A DNA stretch of 64,000 nucleotides. It comes from Microstegium vimineum (Eukaryota; Streptophyta; Magnoliopsida; Poales; Poaceae). The stretch's first letter is position 1, and every line of letters starts with the position of its first letter. The notes beneath the pieces are model-generated. The model was not told where the DNA came from. It made no database searches and saw only the letters and a program-made list of their open reading frames with translations. Location: NCBI GenBank assembly GCA_022036555.1, contig CM039127.1:51720122-51784121 (forward strand), read 5' to 3'. The position numbers and the translations under genes are program-made. Shown one piece after another: positions 24,401 to 37,504 of the stretch.

Positions 24401-26376
24401 GGTATGAATAGTACTAGCAAGATAAAATGTGTGGGCAGGTGTGTGTGCTCGTGCATGAAAATATCATGCACGCTTAGATTTTAGGTCTTGCCTAGATCCA
24501 GATATATTTTGCTCTGTGAAGTCTGATTTGCAATTAGCACAAAAATACTCTGATTCTAACATTTTCTGAATTGTAGGAACAAAAATATAAGTTACAATAT
24601 CTCAACCTGTGAGAAAAAAGCATCAACACTCTCCTTTTGGGCATGGGCAAAAACCTAACAGAGAATAAAAAGACAAGAATGTTAAACACAGTTTGAGAAT
24701 TAAGAATATCAATTAAACACTTGCAGATCTTACAGCTGGTGTCCATTGTCCTCCTGCATGGACTGACCCCAGTACAGCACCTTCTTTTAGCAAACCATTG
24801 AAAATGGATTGGAAGAATGAACCTTCCACAGAAACTCCACTAGCACCATGCATCTCATGAAGCTGTTGTTGCAAGGAGTTCCAAACAGATGGCAAGTTTG
24901 TTGGCACTGTTATACCCCTTGCAGCACCACGGACCATAGAAGTAATTCGGGAGACGTATGCTGGAGTGTATAGCTGTCCACCTTCTAGCCTTCCTTTCAC
25001 CTGGAAGGAGGGCAATAATGAGTTGATAACAGAACATATGTTAAAGTTTTTGTGAATGGCATATATGTAAAAAAATGAAAATAAAGTATTGCAGCATGGA
25101 GATTTAAAGTTAGAAGATGTGGAACTGAACACTATATTCTAATCCTAAGCACCAGATTTGGGAAGTCAAATGCCAATGGATCACGATATAAAGCACCAGA
25201 TATACCAAGAGGCAAGACACATACACAACTGCCTAAAACAATTTTATGGTTCTTCTAACAGCTGTATATGAATCAGCTAATTCATAATTCTTGAAATGGT
25301 AGGTTGCATCAAGATTACGGAATTCAATTACAGTCTACAGAACAAAGGAAAATGAACTACCACTACAAGAAAAGCCATGAGAAGCATACAATAGTTCCAA
25401 GCCGTGGCTCAAGGATACTGATGACAAGCTCTGATCCAATATGCAACTGTGCAGCAATCTCTGCCAAGGCAATCTGGCTGCGCTCCTGCAGCTTCTCATT
25501 TATCTCTTCTGTCACGGTGTCCCAGTAAGATTGCGACATGATCTCGCCATTTATCAGCATTAGAGTGGGATCATCCGAGACAACCTTCTGTGACTGCCTC
25601 TCAACATGGTAAAGGTCCACCCCCAGGGTGTCTGATAGGTCAACTAGAGACGCACGGCCTTTCTTCTTGATCTCCATCTTAATCTCATGCTTCAAGTGGT
25701 CCTGCCACACCATAGTTGACCATGGATCAGCTAAAAAATCAACGGATTCTCAACTGAGCAAGTGTTCAGAACTGAACTGAACTGAACAATGAAAGAGCTA
25801 TGTCGTATCATATGAATTCTAGGTGAAATTACACAATAACTCTTAACCTGCAAGGGACATAAAAATTTGCAACTGCCTATGTATCTCTAATGTCTGCTTT
25901 GATGGTGAAAACCTGAGAGAAAAATCGAATCTTCATTGTAAATACCATAACCCATCCAGAGGTTTGCTATACTATATTACTAAGACAGAATCCAGTTCCA
26001 AATCAATTTCACCAGTTGTATTGAATTCCCTGCTTCCAAAATGAATAATACCATCCGAGTATCCTTTTGAGTTAGTAAAAAAAAATATCCCTAAATGTTG
26101 GCTTAGTTCAGCAAACTACTATGATAAGAACTGAACTATATGTAAAGAAAATCCAGTCCAATCGACAGTGATTAGATCGTAGGGAGGGGGGAGAGGGCGT
26201 ACGGATGTGATGTACTCCTTGCCGGAGACGGTGTGGAGGAGGTCGAAGTCGATGATGCCGCGCTCCTGCAGCTTCTGCACCAGTTCCACCACGTTGCGCT
26301 CCGACAGGCGCACGCTGGACTTGGCGCTCTGCGCCGCCTCCAGCTGCCGCTGCAGCTCCAAGAGCTCCGCGTCCAT
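18447..26376 (-). CDS. UFL1: E3 UFM1-protein ligase 1
   Basis: Twenty exons read as one 819-residue frame, close to the roughly 800 residues of plant UFL1. Exons: 26203-26376, 25390-25701, 24734-25000, 24607-24654, 24230-24295, 24049-24152, 23519-23612, 23396-23452, 22833-23274, 22590-22744, 22314-22379, 22143-22211, 21860-21949, 21663-21728, 20716-20762, 20569-20632, 19896-19973, 19736-19798, 18996-19088 and 18447-18551. UFL1 transfers the ubiquitin-like UFM1 to targets such as ribosomal protein uL24 (RPL26) at the ER membrane. The N terminus (MDAELLELQRQLEAA, then RLSERNVVELVQKL) and the winged-helix-like repeats of exons 1-3 are typical. Exon 9 holds a Lys/Glu-rich low-complexity linker at about residues 430-490. 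All donors and acceptors are GT-AG; no break is visible, so the gene looks functional. Confidence 0.93.
18909..18976. repeat. 34-bp tandem duplication in UFL1 last intron
   Basis: The block starting 'tgctaaagcatgaataagta' occurs twice (18909-18942, 18943-18976) with one change. It lies in the intron before the last exon. Confidence 0.8.
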
Positions 26377-26789
26377 CTCCGCCGCCCCCCTCTCGCTCGC
26401 TCTCCTCGCGGGCGAGTGCAGGGTATGATGCCGCCCGCCCGCAGCCTCGCCTGGGAAGCGGAGGACGCGACGGCGACGGCGAGATCGAACAGCCGGGAGA
26501 AATTGTGACTGGCAGGTGGGCCCCTGCGGTTGACGGCGGCGTGCGAAAGAGTAGAGACGGAAGGGGGATCTGGGGCTGCAGGGAAGGGCCGACAAGTGGG
26601 CCCGGTGCAATGCCCTCCTGCAACTGCAAAGGCAAGCGACTCCGAGATAGTAGCAGTAGCTTGTGGCCATGTGGGGATGCGATGGGAGGTTTTACAGAGA
26701 ACTGATGTGTAGCTGAATGAATGATGGTTGATGAGGAGAAGACTCACTAGTTCACATCACATGCATTACTATCTTTAATCGTGGACATA

Positions 26790-27012
26790 TATCTACCTTA
26801 AATTATATAGATTAGAGTGGATTTGAGTGGAAATTAGTTTAAATACACTTTAACACACGTGGTTTGAGAATGATGTATGCACATCCAAATAAGGTCTCTC
26901 ATATGTATCTACCTCAAACCACATGAATCGGAGTAGATTAGAGTGAAAATTAGTTTAAATACACTCCAACAAATGTGGTTTGAGGGGGTACATACACATC
27001 CAAAAACAAGGC
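26790..27012. repeat. Duplicated MITE-like block
   Basis: Two diverged copies of about 100-115 bp (near 26792-26905 and 26918-27012), each with 'tagattagagtg', 'aaattagtttaaatacact' and 'gtggtttgag', then 'cacatccaaa'. Noncoding; the termini resemble grass hAT-like MITEs. Confidence 0.55.
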
Positions 27013-27041
27013 CTAAAGTTTTGTTTGAATGTTCATGTATT

Positions 27042-27314
27042 TACGTTAACTCGAGCGACACCCCACAGGTCCTGAGTTCGATTCCCCGTCAGCGAATTGC
27101 GAATTTCAGACTGTGATTTCCTGGATTTATTTCAGTGGTAGACGACGTTCCCGTCGACAGCGAGACGTCTGTGGTGACTTCGTGAAGCTCGAGATTTGTG
27201 CCTCAGTCATTCAGAGGTGCTCATAGAGGTAGGGTTTGCGTACGTGTATTCATAGGGGTGAATGTGCGTGCGTGTTGAACGTCTGCATTGTACCGTGTAA
27301 TTCTAAAAAAAACG
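27042..27314 (+). mobile_element. tRNA-derived SINE
   Basis: Contains a pol III B-box-like sequence (GAGTTCGATTCCCC at about 27072-27085), a body of the common grass SINE type with GT-rich 'gtgcgtgcgtgttg', and a short A run at about 27305-27312. Candidate 8-bp duplications CATGTATT flank it (27034-27041 and 27315-27322). The A-box region is degraded. Confidence 0.6.
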
Positions 27315-28790
27315 CATGTATTGTAATAAATTAAAATAAATAAATTAAGTTACATTCCAACACATGTTGTCTATTGTAGATACATGTACATCTAAATATA
27401 GTTTTTACCACACCATGCATTGAAACACTATAGTTATATACTATATATTATTCATCCTTGACAACATTATAGCGGCTACTACTTTGTATGTTCTGTTTGA
27501 TCATGATGCGTATCAAATGTTTTCTCGTTATATACTCCATAATAATACTCCTAATACGAGCTATCGTGGACGATTGGAATCTGGATTCTAAATCTGAGCA
27601 GTTGAGTGCTCGGTGCACAAGCCGAGAAATGGCATAATGTAGGCACATTTTCGGAATTTATTCAAGTGGAGGGACCTTGATTACCATTGACATTTGCCTC
27701 ATAAGAACACACACACATCAAACGTATCATGTACTCCGACTAAAAGAGGATCACAGTTCCAGAGCCAAATAAAACTATTTTACTATTTAATACCATCGTT
27801 CACAGAATAATTAAAACATGATATTCAAAGGTAATAATCACACTATCAAAATTCGGCCTCCTAGATCAGACGACCAATACCAAAACAATTTCCTAATAAT
27901 CCTAAAAATATTTAGGCTACACAGCACGCCAGCGCCAGCTTCAGGAAGGTTTCATTCCCGTGTTGGTACGTTTCACACTCGTCTGGATAGCTAGCCTGCT
28001 GCCTGTTGCCTGTTGGTACAGATACAAGCAAAACGTCCAAGGTAAATTCTTATACATTGTAGATCTGTTCAGGCCATTTCGGGTAAGCGCGTTTGAACAG
28101 GCTCATGCACACAGTATCATGCTGCTGAATGCTGCTATTGAATATGCATTTCATGGCACCTGCTCAGGGAAAGAAAAACGTTAGCAGAAGGTACAGAAAT
28201 ATGGATACAAACTGAATCTGTGAATCTAAGCTGTCAAAAGGATTGATGGGTCAGCCGACGCACCGTGAGTACCAACAGTCTCCTTGATGCGGCCCCGACG
28301 TCCATGTTTTGTCCACAACTCAACAGGCTGAAAACCAACATTGTTATTGGCATTGGACATGAATAAATAAGATATGTCAAAGGCAAAATGGCACATAAAT
28401 ACTTGCCTTGAACCATTTTACATCATCAGGATTGTGGAACATGTACCGCACCATTGCTTTCAGTTTTGACACTCTCTGTGGATACCTGCATAATAACATG
28501 CGAACATGTGCTGCTATATTAGCTGAGATCTCCATAGAAAACTCAGCAAAACATGAATTGAAAATATAGCAGTGATTGTGGTGGAAAACAAAACCTCTCC
28601 AAAGAAAAGATAAAATAATGCAGAATTTTGAACAAGTAATAGCCTTGTGAAGATGGATGCGCCCAAAGCTTACCCAGTCAAAACAATTTTCTTCAGAATG
28701 ATCCGATCTGGATCCACACATTTTAGTGAACCTATACCAACAATGGCAGGCTGCTCGCCATCTCTGTTCTTCAAAACTATTAGAGGAAGT

Positions 28791-28795
28791 GGGGG
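28791..28795 (-). other. TSR1: One-base frameshift in TSR1 exon 18
   Basis: The run reads GGGGG on the plus strand (CCCCC in the gene). The exon is 227 bp where its phases require 228. Adding one position joins APISFP to a frame that matches TSR1 and runs to the natural end. As read, translation stops three codons later. Confidence 0.85.
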
Positions 28796-31490
28796 AAGGA
28801 AATTGGAGCATATACAGTGGCAACAGAAAACCGCCCATGGTGTAGAAATCTCTCCATTTTATGTTTATTGCAGTTGATGTTGTCGGATGAAAACAATGGC
28901 CTAAGATACAAAAGAGCAGTGAGATATCTTCCAAGGGGCAGTGTGAAGGTAAACAAAAGAAACGAGAAATGTATATTTCCTAATAATATTAGGACTTCCA
29001 TTACCTTGCTGTAAATTGCCGGAATCCAACATTGAAAATCAAAGGCTCCTTCGATTTGATAGGAGCTTCATATGAGTCGTGTTTCTTTACGCTGCAAAAA
29101 AAAAAGACAGGAAAGCTAAGCTCAAGAAGCATATTGCAGCAATATTACTTTCACCAGATAAGGATAGAAGCAAAGAGCAATCAAATTAAAGAGTGACACA
29201 TCATAGGCTATTCTGATATGAAAATCGAGTACACACCACCATTCAAGATATGCATTAAGGCCAGAAAATTGGAGCAGATAAAACTTATTGATTAATAAGG
29301 ATGAGTACCTGAAGTGAAGAACTGACATTTTTGACTCGTGTTGAAAAAGACCAGAAACAACCACAGGTATTCTTCTTGATGGATGACAAAGTTTGGAAGC
29401 AATGTCTGTAGGAACATTTTTCACATAAAGCCTAACATATGATCCCATTTGAGCACAATCCTTCGCGTCTCCATCTAACTCGGCCATTTTAGCAAAGACA
29501 TGCTTTTGAGTACGTGTAAAGTTATCAAATGCAAATATTCTTGCATAGTCAGATGGCAATGATTCCTACAGCCAACAGGATGAGATAAAACCCATCACAT
29601 GAAATGAGTAAGTTCTCTACTACAATGGAGACTTTTTTTTGTAAAATTAAATAATAGATACCTTAGGATCCCAGGATGACGTCCTAAATGACTTTAGTCC
29701 TCTGTATTTTGCAAACCGTTTCTTTGCTGGGACATCTAATGGTGTCTCCACCTCATCAGGAAATTCTGCAACATTAAATGAGATATGCATGTAATCTCTT
29801 GTCAATCACTTACCAGAAGGTAAAAATAATGATAAAATTTACAGAAGCTAAAGAGTCCATTGAAAACTGATATTGACTTCGTCACTTGGACAAGTCATAC
29901 AAGAATATTTGCTTAGCTCAAGCTCAACCAAAAATGATGTATATCATTTTCAGACAACACCTCCATTGAGACACTACCCCAGCATAGTTAATGTGAAGAC
30001 GACACGGGCCTAGACAATACATTAATATTCCTGACTGATTTTCAGAGTTGTCTTATGGCGAAGTTATGAAAATCTACTATAAAACTGGAAACTGATTAGT
30101 CACCCTGATGAATACGACAATAAAATGTAAACATCTAACAAAATGCTATCTGACCTTAACGCAGTGCTACATTGTTTCCTACCTTTTATGCAGCAACAGG
30201 AAGTGTTGTGTGGGGAGGAAAGGAGCAAGGTGGCACTGGCTCGGGAAGTTGTGAATATGAAGTTGTTTACGATGGATACAATCTCGGTTCTGATGCTTAA
30301 GGGTGATTGTGCGGCTCTGTTTTCTTTGTTTTACTCAACATCTGCCAACTGAATATTAATTTTGTACAGCCAGAATTTTCAATATGAAAAAAGTCCAGCA
30401 AGGAGATCAATGCTGGGAACTCCCCATATTAAACTGGGATAGGTTGAGCTAGTGGTGGAGCTTGTGCCAAATTCCAGCAGGGACCAATAAAACTAATTTG
30501 ATCACAGTAAAGAGCAAAAGTTTACAAAACATTGCAGAGCGAGCTTTAATTATATAGAAGCTTTGCTGGGCCAGGGGTTGCCACCCCCCACATTGGCCAC
30601 AATGAAGCTCCACCCCTGGGTTGCGCTATTTTGCCAAAATGTTCCTGAAATTATAGAATTGCAAGCCCCCACCCTAATAGCTGAAATCACAGCTGGGGAA
30701 GAACCCATTGCAATCCCTAATCAGGGCCGCGACCACATCAGCCAAAGTTGATGGATATATGTTTCTTATCCTTTTAGTATGCATACAACATTTTTTTTGG
30801 TCTTTTCTGACAAGGAAATGTGTCCCATACTAAATTGGCAGTCATAACTTGCTGGAAACATACCACCCAATAGGAACTTGACAGGGGACCTGTTAGGCAC
30901 CTTTGTATATCATGCTCCAATAGTGGCAATTTAACATTACAAGGTAATAGAAAACCCATTAAAGATAATAGAAACCCATACCTTCATCATCAGCATTCGA
31001 TTCTTTGATTTTCTTAATCTCTGCCTCTATCTGGTCTTTAGTCAAATTTTCTTCATCCTGCAAATGCACATCACTTAAGTTTTTTGAGATGGCTTAATAC
31101 CACCATGCACCCAAAAAGAAATTTTGTGCTCACTTAAAAAAAAGGAGAGGATGGAAACCTCAGAATTTACAGATAAAAAAGGAACAACAGGATAACAAGT
31201 TGAAAAGATAAGGAATAAAGTTGATTCAGCAACTCGCCCACCCCCACTCCAAAAACATATACACACATGCAACTTTTTCAATAGTACGATTTTACAAACC
31301 AAGGCAATAATTCAAGAAACCTAGGGACTTTTTTTTTGCGACAAGAAACCTAGGGACTGAAGGCTCCAAGTTTTGGCCAAAACATCAAAATGGTTGAGAT
31401 TACAACATTTAGTCAGCAAAATCTCTCACTCATGTTCCTCCCCTCTGCAATCTTAAATCAAGGCTATGAACTGGCTCACACTACCATTGA

Positions 31491-31532
31491 GCCAATTCAT
31501 AAATACTACCATTGAGCCAATTCATAAAATGT
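31491..31532. repeat. Short tandem duplication in a TSR1 intron
   Basis: 'actaccattgagccaattca' occurs twice in direct succession within the intron between exons 13 and 14. Confidence 0.6.
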
Positions 31533-34500
31533 CACCACTAGTTGTCCATGACCCCAGTGCTGCAACCGTACTTGTCTTCTTGTTACTATATGTGTTTGGG
31601 GTCTGACAGAACACTGGATGGAAGAGGAAAGTGGAAAGTGGGAAGATGGCCAGTGGCTTGGGACTGGACAATGTGAGTTTCCTGTTCTAATTCCTTCTTG
31701 CCCTTTATTGGTAGACTACCTCATGATCATGGTAGTGTAATTAACGCCAAAATGGTATGTACTGGTTTGGTGAACAATCGATGCTTAAAACTTAAAAGAT
31801 TCTCCAGCTTTCTAATCTAGTACCTGGCTATGTAAGAAACGGTGGTCCTCTTTTGGGTCATGTGGGCCCATAAACACAGCATAACATACAGCTGATTACT
31901 AGTGAAACGCTGAACTCCAATATTGCAAGCAAGTGCTTTAAAATGCATAAAGCCCATCAAATGAGGACAAAGGAAACTTACTGCCATCTCAGTATCCCCA
32001 ATAGTTTCTCCATCGAACTTCTCCGTAAAGTGAGACATTGCATCTATATCCGAACCATCACTTCCTTGGTCTGAGTGACCTTGCTCATCAATGACCATTC
32101 CAGAACCAGCATGGTTGTCATTATCAGAGTCATTATCTTCATCATCTGTGTCATCAACAATCCAAGCAGCCTGGCAATAGCACTTGATGAGTATTTGTAA
32201 ATCTAGTAAATATAATCAATTTAAAGAGGTACTTCAAACTCCAATAGAATTGCAAACCTGGTACTCTGAAGTGCCTTGGGGAAGCTTCCTCTTTACCAAT
32301 TTTCTCTGTTTGTTGATTGTGTCGGCCTCCTCCATATCTTCTTCCGTTGGCCAAGTCTAATCAAATATAAATATTATTACAAACCAGCACTTTAAAAAGA
32401 TTCGCCTTTTTTACTTAAAAATGCACAAACGCTCTAACAGAAAATATGAATGGTGATCCCAGTTGAAATGCTATGGAGGAAAGACAGTGCAGTTAATGAA
32501 AATCTACAAATAAGAGAACTATTTATACGGGTGCTATTATAATGGTACAGCAAATATAGCCAATAAAGCACATAACAAATGCTTGTAAAAATTACAACTC
32601 ATGGAGCAGGATTGGAAAAATACTCACCTGCTCCCCGGCAAGAGGATCTGGCACATTTTCAACAAGTAAGGGTTCCTGATTTGAAGGGTCTGGAACAAAG
32701 GTATTAACAATCTGAAACAAACCGGGAGGTTAAAAATTTATGTTAAAATATGACCTTAGCATACGAAAAAGGCCTAGCATTTTAACATTAGCATTATTCA
32801 ATTTCAAAAGTTTTCAAGTCCTCTATACAACAAACCTGAATTCCACTATCTTCTGTTTCCATTACATCAGAGCTTTTCCGTTCACTAAGAGGGCACGGAT
32901 CCTTGAGGACATCAATTTGACCCAACTGAAAATCACCAGCACCTGAAACATGTACCTTTTGAATGGAGAGGGTATTAGAAAAGGAAATTACAAAATAGCT
33001 AAGAAATTTTTTTTCCAAAAAAGCTAAAAAATAAAATAAACATAGATCACATACAAGCTGATTCACTGAAAGATTGTGGGCCCGCAGATATCCAGACACG
33101 AGTAATGTGCACAATCCCGTATTTTCATCAGAATTTATGCAAACCTGAAACAGCAGTACCACCCGTTATTATATAATAGTATAGTACATAACTTTCAACG
33201 CTGGAATGTCAATTTAGTTCTTTTGGCAAAATTTCATATTTGGCCAATATAAATTAGCAACTGTTCTAGAAAAGAAACATAGTGTAGCATAGCAAGTAAT
33301 AAAACCTTCTCAGACATAACATAAGGTCTCTGGCTTCTCCAATGTGGTGGCGAAAGATGCTGCTCCTTGAAAAGCCGCATGAACTGGACAATTTGAAGAA
33401 TACGCAATCAAAACAGATAGTTCAAAAGAACAACAGTGAAGGTAACCAGATGCTCCAATATTCAATATTCAATATTCAAAAGAATACTAACCTTATGCAA
33501 ATCATCCTTTGTGTCTGCTAAGTAAAATTTGCAGTCCTCAGGCAGCTCTGCAGAAAGGAAAGAAGTTGCTGCTTTCTTCAATTCCTGCCTACTTTTATTA
33601 TCCGCTGGAAGATCCTGATGATGTTAGAGAACTAAGCAGGTAAATCACCAGAAATCATAAAACAATAATATAATGAGAAATGCTCATGACAAGAACTTAC
33701 ACGGATGAAAACGGCTGTACTAGGTAAGCCCATGGCTCGAAGTACAGACAGGCATTGAGATCCAAAATCATCGATTGGACTGCTCGAATCACTACTGTAG
33801 AATGATTTGGCTGGTAGAACGAACGCTAACAAATCAGCAACCTATGTAGGACAGGTACATTTGCAGGTTGCAGGTTAGAGCTAAGAAATTACAACAGAGC
33901 AACCATAACAAAGTGAGTTTGGTTCAAAACGTGTACCTTAGCCAGTTCCATGCATGTTGTAAGATCACCATAAGGTGCTTGCAGTACCTTCACAAATATC
34001 ACGAATATTAAAATTCTATACGTGGAATTGACTATATAGATTGAATAATTGGAAACAAATAATTTAACAAAACATTATGGTTAATAAGTGAATCATAAAT
34101 CACTAGAAACTAATATAGAGACATACTAGAGTACAATGTCTAACTCAGCTACAAAGTACATAAAAAGGTGCAATAATGACAGTATGACACCAAAAACTCC
34201 ACACTAGCCTCATTTTGAACTAATACTTGTTGCACTCAAAACATCAGAACAGTATTTGTTTTGAACTTACCGTGGTTCGAAGCTTATAAGTAGGAGAAGC
34301 AATAGTAGATGAATTCAGTTTCCCATCACCACCTTCCGCAAATGCCAAAAGATCTTTGGCAAGTGATCCGACATTTGCTAATGAAGAAAGGCCAACAAGA
34401 ACCTGCAACAAATAATTACCAATCGACTTAACGACACGCATATGGGCTATAGTATGACCACAAGTGCAACAAAGAACAAGAGTAACCATGTAGGATCCAG

Positions 34501-35257
34501 GAGCAGAAGCTAAGAATACTAACAATGACACGTGGTGCGCTTGAAGGTCCAGTTGATGAACGTTTCTCCTTCAGCAAAGCAGCGCGTTTTTTATCACGGA
34601 TCTGCAACCAACCACAAGAAGATGTTTCGCACGGCATGTTAAAAACTACAAACAAGGATGGATGAGGAAATCACACTATAGGTTGCATGGCACACTGTGC
34701 CCAAAAGAAAAGAGTCCATTCATAACCCCAAAAGGTGCAACCTCCCAATAACTGTAGTCTGTAGAGTAAGCTCAAAGCAAGCTAGAAACACCCTGTGCAA
34801 TCTAAGCACATAGACCAATCCTATGGAACAACACTGATACAAACGCACTTCTTGTTGCAGCATACCTCAGAACAATCATACATGAATGAACTAATAAAAA
34901 AACAATCGCGCGAGCTACAGAATTTGCCAGCTTTAGTAACCCCTGCTACAGCACCCAAAAAAAAAAACATATGCGCACGGTGCTGCATTGAAGACTGACC
35001 GCCTTGCTCTGCTGGATGCGCGCGGCGCGGGCGCCCTTGACGGCGGCGCGGTGGCTGGTCTCTGACTTGCCGCTCCTGACCTTGTCTGGAAGGAAGCAGA
35101 TGCAAACAGTGAGTCGAGACATGAGTGGCTGAAGGTGGGAGAGGAAACGGGGACGAGCAGAGAGGCTGTACTCACCGATCTTGTGCGAGTGGCGGGAGGC
35201 CTTGGTCGCGAACCGGCTCTTGTGAGCCTTGTTCACCTGCGCGCGGCCCCCGCCCAT

Positions 35258-37504
35258 GTCGGCGGCGGCGGCGGCAGGAGGTCCGGCTGCTCTGCTGCGC
35301 GGGTCGTTGGAGAGCTAGTGGAGCTCGTGGGTGGTGAGGGTGGGAGTCGGTGGTCCCAGGAGCCTTCGCATGTCGCTCGCTTCTTGATTGGGGACGGGTG
35401 CTTCCTGCTTCCCGATGGACGAAATCGAAGGGGAGGGCCGGCGGCGGGGAGGAAGAGGAGGGGAGAGGTGGGGTGGGGTTTTGCTAGGGCTTCTTATTCC
35501 CGGGAGTTTTTATTTTTCAGGGCAAACAGCTGGTTGTTACCGTCAGATCCCAATCCGACGTCCCAAAATCAGGCAGGCAGGATCCCTCCCCACCCCCTGT
35601 TTTTTTAGCTGGAGGCGAGGTGATTGCTACGACGGACCAAGTCCAGTAGACTAGCTAAATGTATTCGTGAAACTATTTATAACTATATTGTGCTCTAAAA
35701 TATCACTCTAACAACCCATCATTCTCGTTGGTCATATTTACCTAGCGAGACATGTTTGATATACGTGTTTTCCAATTTAGCTAGGCTATTGTAAAACTCT
35801 ATATTTTAGATGAACTTTTTATTTTACATAATGGCTAAATCTCATAATTTAATATCTAATTTTAGCAAGTCTCTTGAAGTTGCTCTCAGGCTATGATTTT
35901 TTAAAAAGAAATTTTTGTCTTGGCTATGATTCATAGCTTTTTCACAAGATTTTTGAACAAATGTAAACGTGGTAGTGATCTAGGTTTTTCTAGAAATATT
36001 TTAGATCCGAATTTTATCTAGAAATGTTTCTATATTGAGATAAAACCACTTCATAAGAATGATGAAAGTGTTTAGCTATTGATCTAGATTCTACTTGACA
36101 TAAACTAAATTATTGCAAAATATCTATTTAGGTGTTTCTCATTTCTAGTTCGAAACAGAAAAACGTTTCTTAGTGTTTTATGGAGAAACTTTAGTAGGGA
36201 TTCCAGGAGATTCACTTGACAATTCAGAACATTTCTACAAACTAAACGCGCCATGACTCTCTTTCTCCGTAACTAGCAAAAAAAGGAATTCAAGAGAAAA
36301 GAGTAAAGTCTATCACCGGTCCCCAAACTTGTACCGTTATGTCATCCCAGTCTCAAAATACGCAAATCGACCGTTTAGATCATCAAACTTATTTATTTGT
36401 GTCATCTTGGTCCCTAAACTTGTTCGGTTATGTCATCTCACTTCCTGAACTTGTAAACCACCTATTTAGATTCCCAAACTTGTTCAGTTACGTCATACCG
36501 GTCCATAAACTTGGTTATGAGTCTCGTTGAGATCCAAACAGAACGATCTAAAAATTATACCAAAAAATATTTCATAATTTTTTATATCAAATTGTAGCCC
36601 TCGACACGATCTATAACTTTGTAGTTAAAAAGTTTTTGAATTAAAACTATTTCAGGCCCCAAAAAATTGTTGTATATTTATAGATTTTGAAATTTAAAAT
36701 TTAAAATTATCAAACAATTTTAGATATTATAAATAGTTTATATGAAAGTTATAGTTCTCAATACGATTTACAACTTTATAGTTGAGAAATTTTTTATTTA
36801 AAGTTTTAGCTATTGAAGTTTTATAGTTGAAGATGCAAATTGTAGAATCCATACCCTAACATGAAGTATACCCATACCATAGTAACAAGTATCTCTTCTT
36901 TCGCACATGCATGAAGCATAATCTTAGGGTCCTTGCATAGGATCTTTTACAGAGTAATAGGCTAATATAAGTTCAACCTTCTGTTCATAGATACAATACA
37001 TCACTAAATCAAGAGAACCGCATAGGATCGGGTATTGTTGAAATTGTTACGATCCAATAGAAGAACTCACTGGCAGGCTAAGGCATAGCTCTAGCCTGGA
37101 GTTTGGCTCTGGAGCCATGCCAAACAGACCCTAAATACCAATTACAATCTAATAGAGTCGTCTCTTCATGTAAGTTAGCATCGTGAAATTTCTTCAGCTT
37201 CATGCTTTTATTTCGTCACCCCAACAAATATGGAAACGACACATCTACTGCAAACAACAGTAATCTGATGGATCTGAACATGCAGTGTTCTGCGTTGTGT
37301 TTCCACACGTATTTTCTGATCTGACAATGCCACTAGAATTATTCAGTCCTACAAGGAATAACTGTTTAACTTTAATTCAGCATCAGGAAACAACATGCCA
37401 ATAAGGGATAAAGGGAAATGAGACTTGAAAAAAAGACAAGGCTTCATAAATTCTGAAGCTTTGCATCGCTGTGTATGTTTCCTAAGTTAACCTGTTTAAC
37501 ATAC
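35258..37504. other. TSR1 upstream region and AT-rich repeats
   Basis: GC-rich leader and promoter zone to about 35600, then AT-rich DNA without a gene. A decayed MITE end ('aaactaaacgcgcc') lies at about 36239-36252, and the block at 36304-36830 is repetitive. Confidence 0.5.
36304..36830. repeat. Internally repetitive grass repeat
   Basis: Three or more diverged copies of 'cccaaacttgttcggttatgtcat' type sequence lie within 36326-36520. A second part has two copies of 'acgatctataactttgtagtt'-like sequence near 36613 and 36765. This pattern is common in grass DNA-transposon derivatives; the exact family is not assigned. Confidence 0.5.

Larger units (their letters stand above)
26377..28049. 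other. Intergenic region between UFL1 and TSR1
   Basis: Holds the UFL1 upstream region, a duplicated MITE-like block, a SINE, and the 3' region of TSR1. No additional gene was seen. Confidence 0.5.
28050..35257 (-). pseudogene. TSR1: Pre-rRNA-processing protein TSR1 homologue, frameshifted as read
   Basis: Twenty-one exons: 35176-35257, 35000-35085, 34524-34601, 34271-34402, 33937-33987, 33701-33841, 33492-33614, 33306-33383, 33055-33144, 32836-32955, 32628-32711, 32258-32356, 31982-32170, 30982-31057, 29662-29765, 29309-29565, 29005-29091, 28674-28900, 28407-28485, 28264-28327 and 28050-28159. TSR1 is a cytoplasmic 40S maturation factor related to the GTPase BMS1 but lacking GTP-binding motifs. 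Seen: N terminus GGGRAQVNKAHKSRF, a degenerate G domain (VLVGLSSLANVGSLAKDLL at residue 83), an acidic stretch in exon 13, and the conserved C-terminal domain (VRYMFHNPDDVKWFK, then KRAYPKWP). Exon 18 has five C where six keep the frame (plus 28791-28795), ending the protein near residue 665 of an expected 785 or so. The intron after exon 19 begins with GC. All else is intact, so an assembly error or a recent mutation is likely. Confidence 0.9.

Noticed and set aside
28377..28934. 185-codon frame on the minus strand within TSR1
   Set aside because: It crosses introns and is the wrong frame of exon 18; the true exons give TSR1 sequence.
35135..35608. 157-codon frame upstream of TSR1 on the plus strand
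   Set aside because: Overlaps the first TSR1 exon and its GC-rich leader; no family motif.
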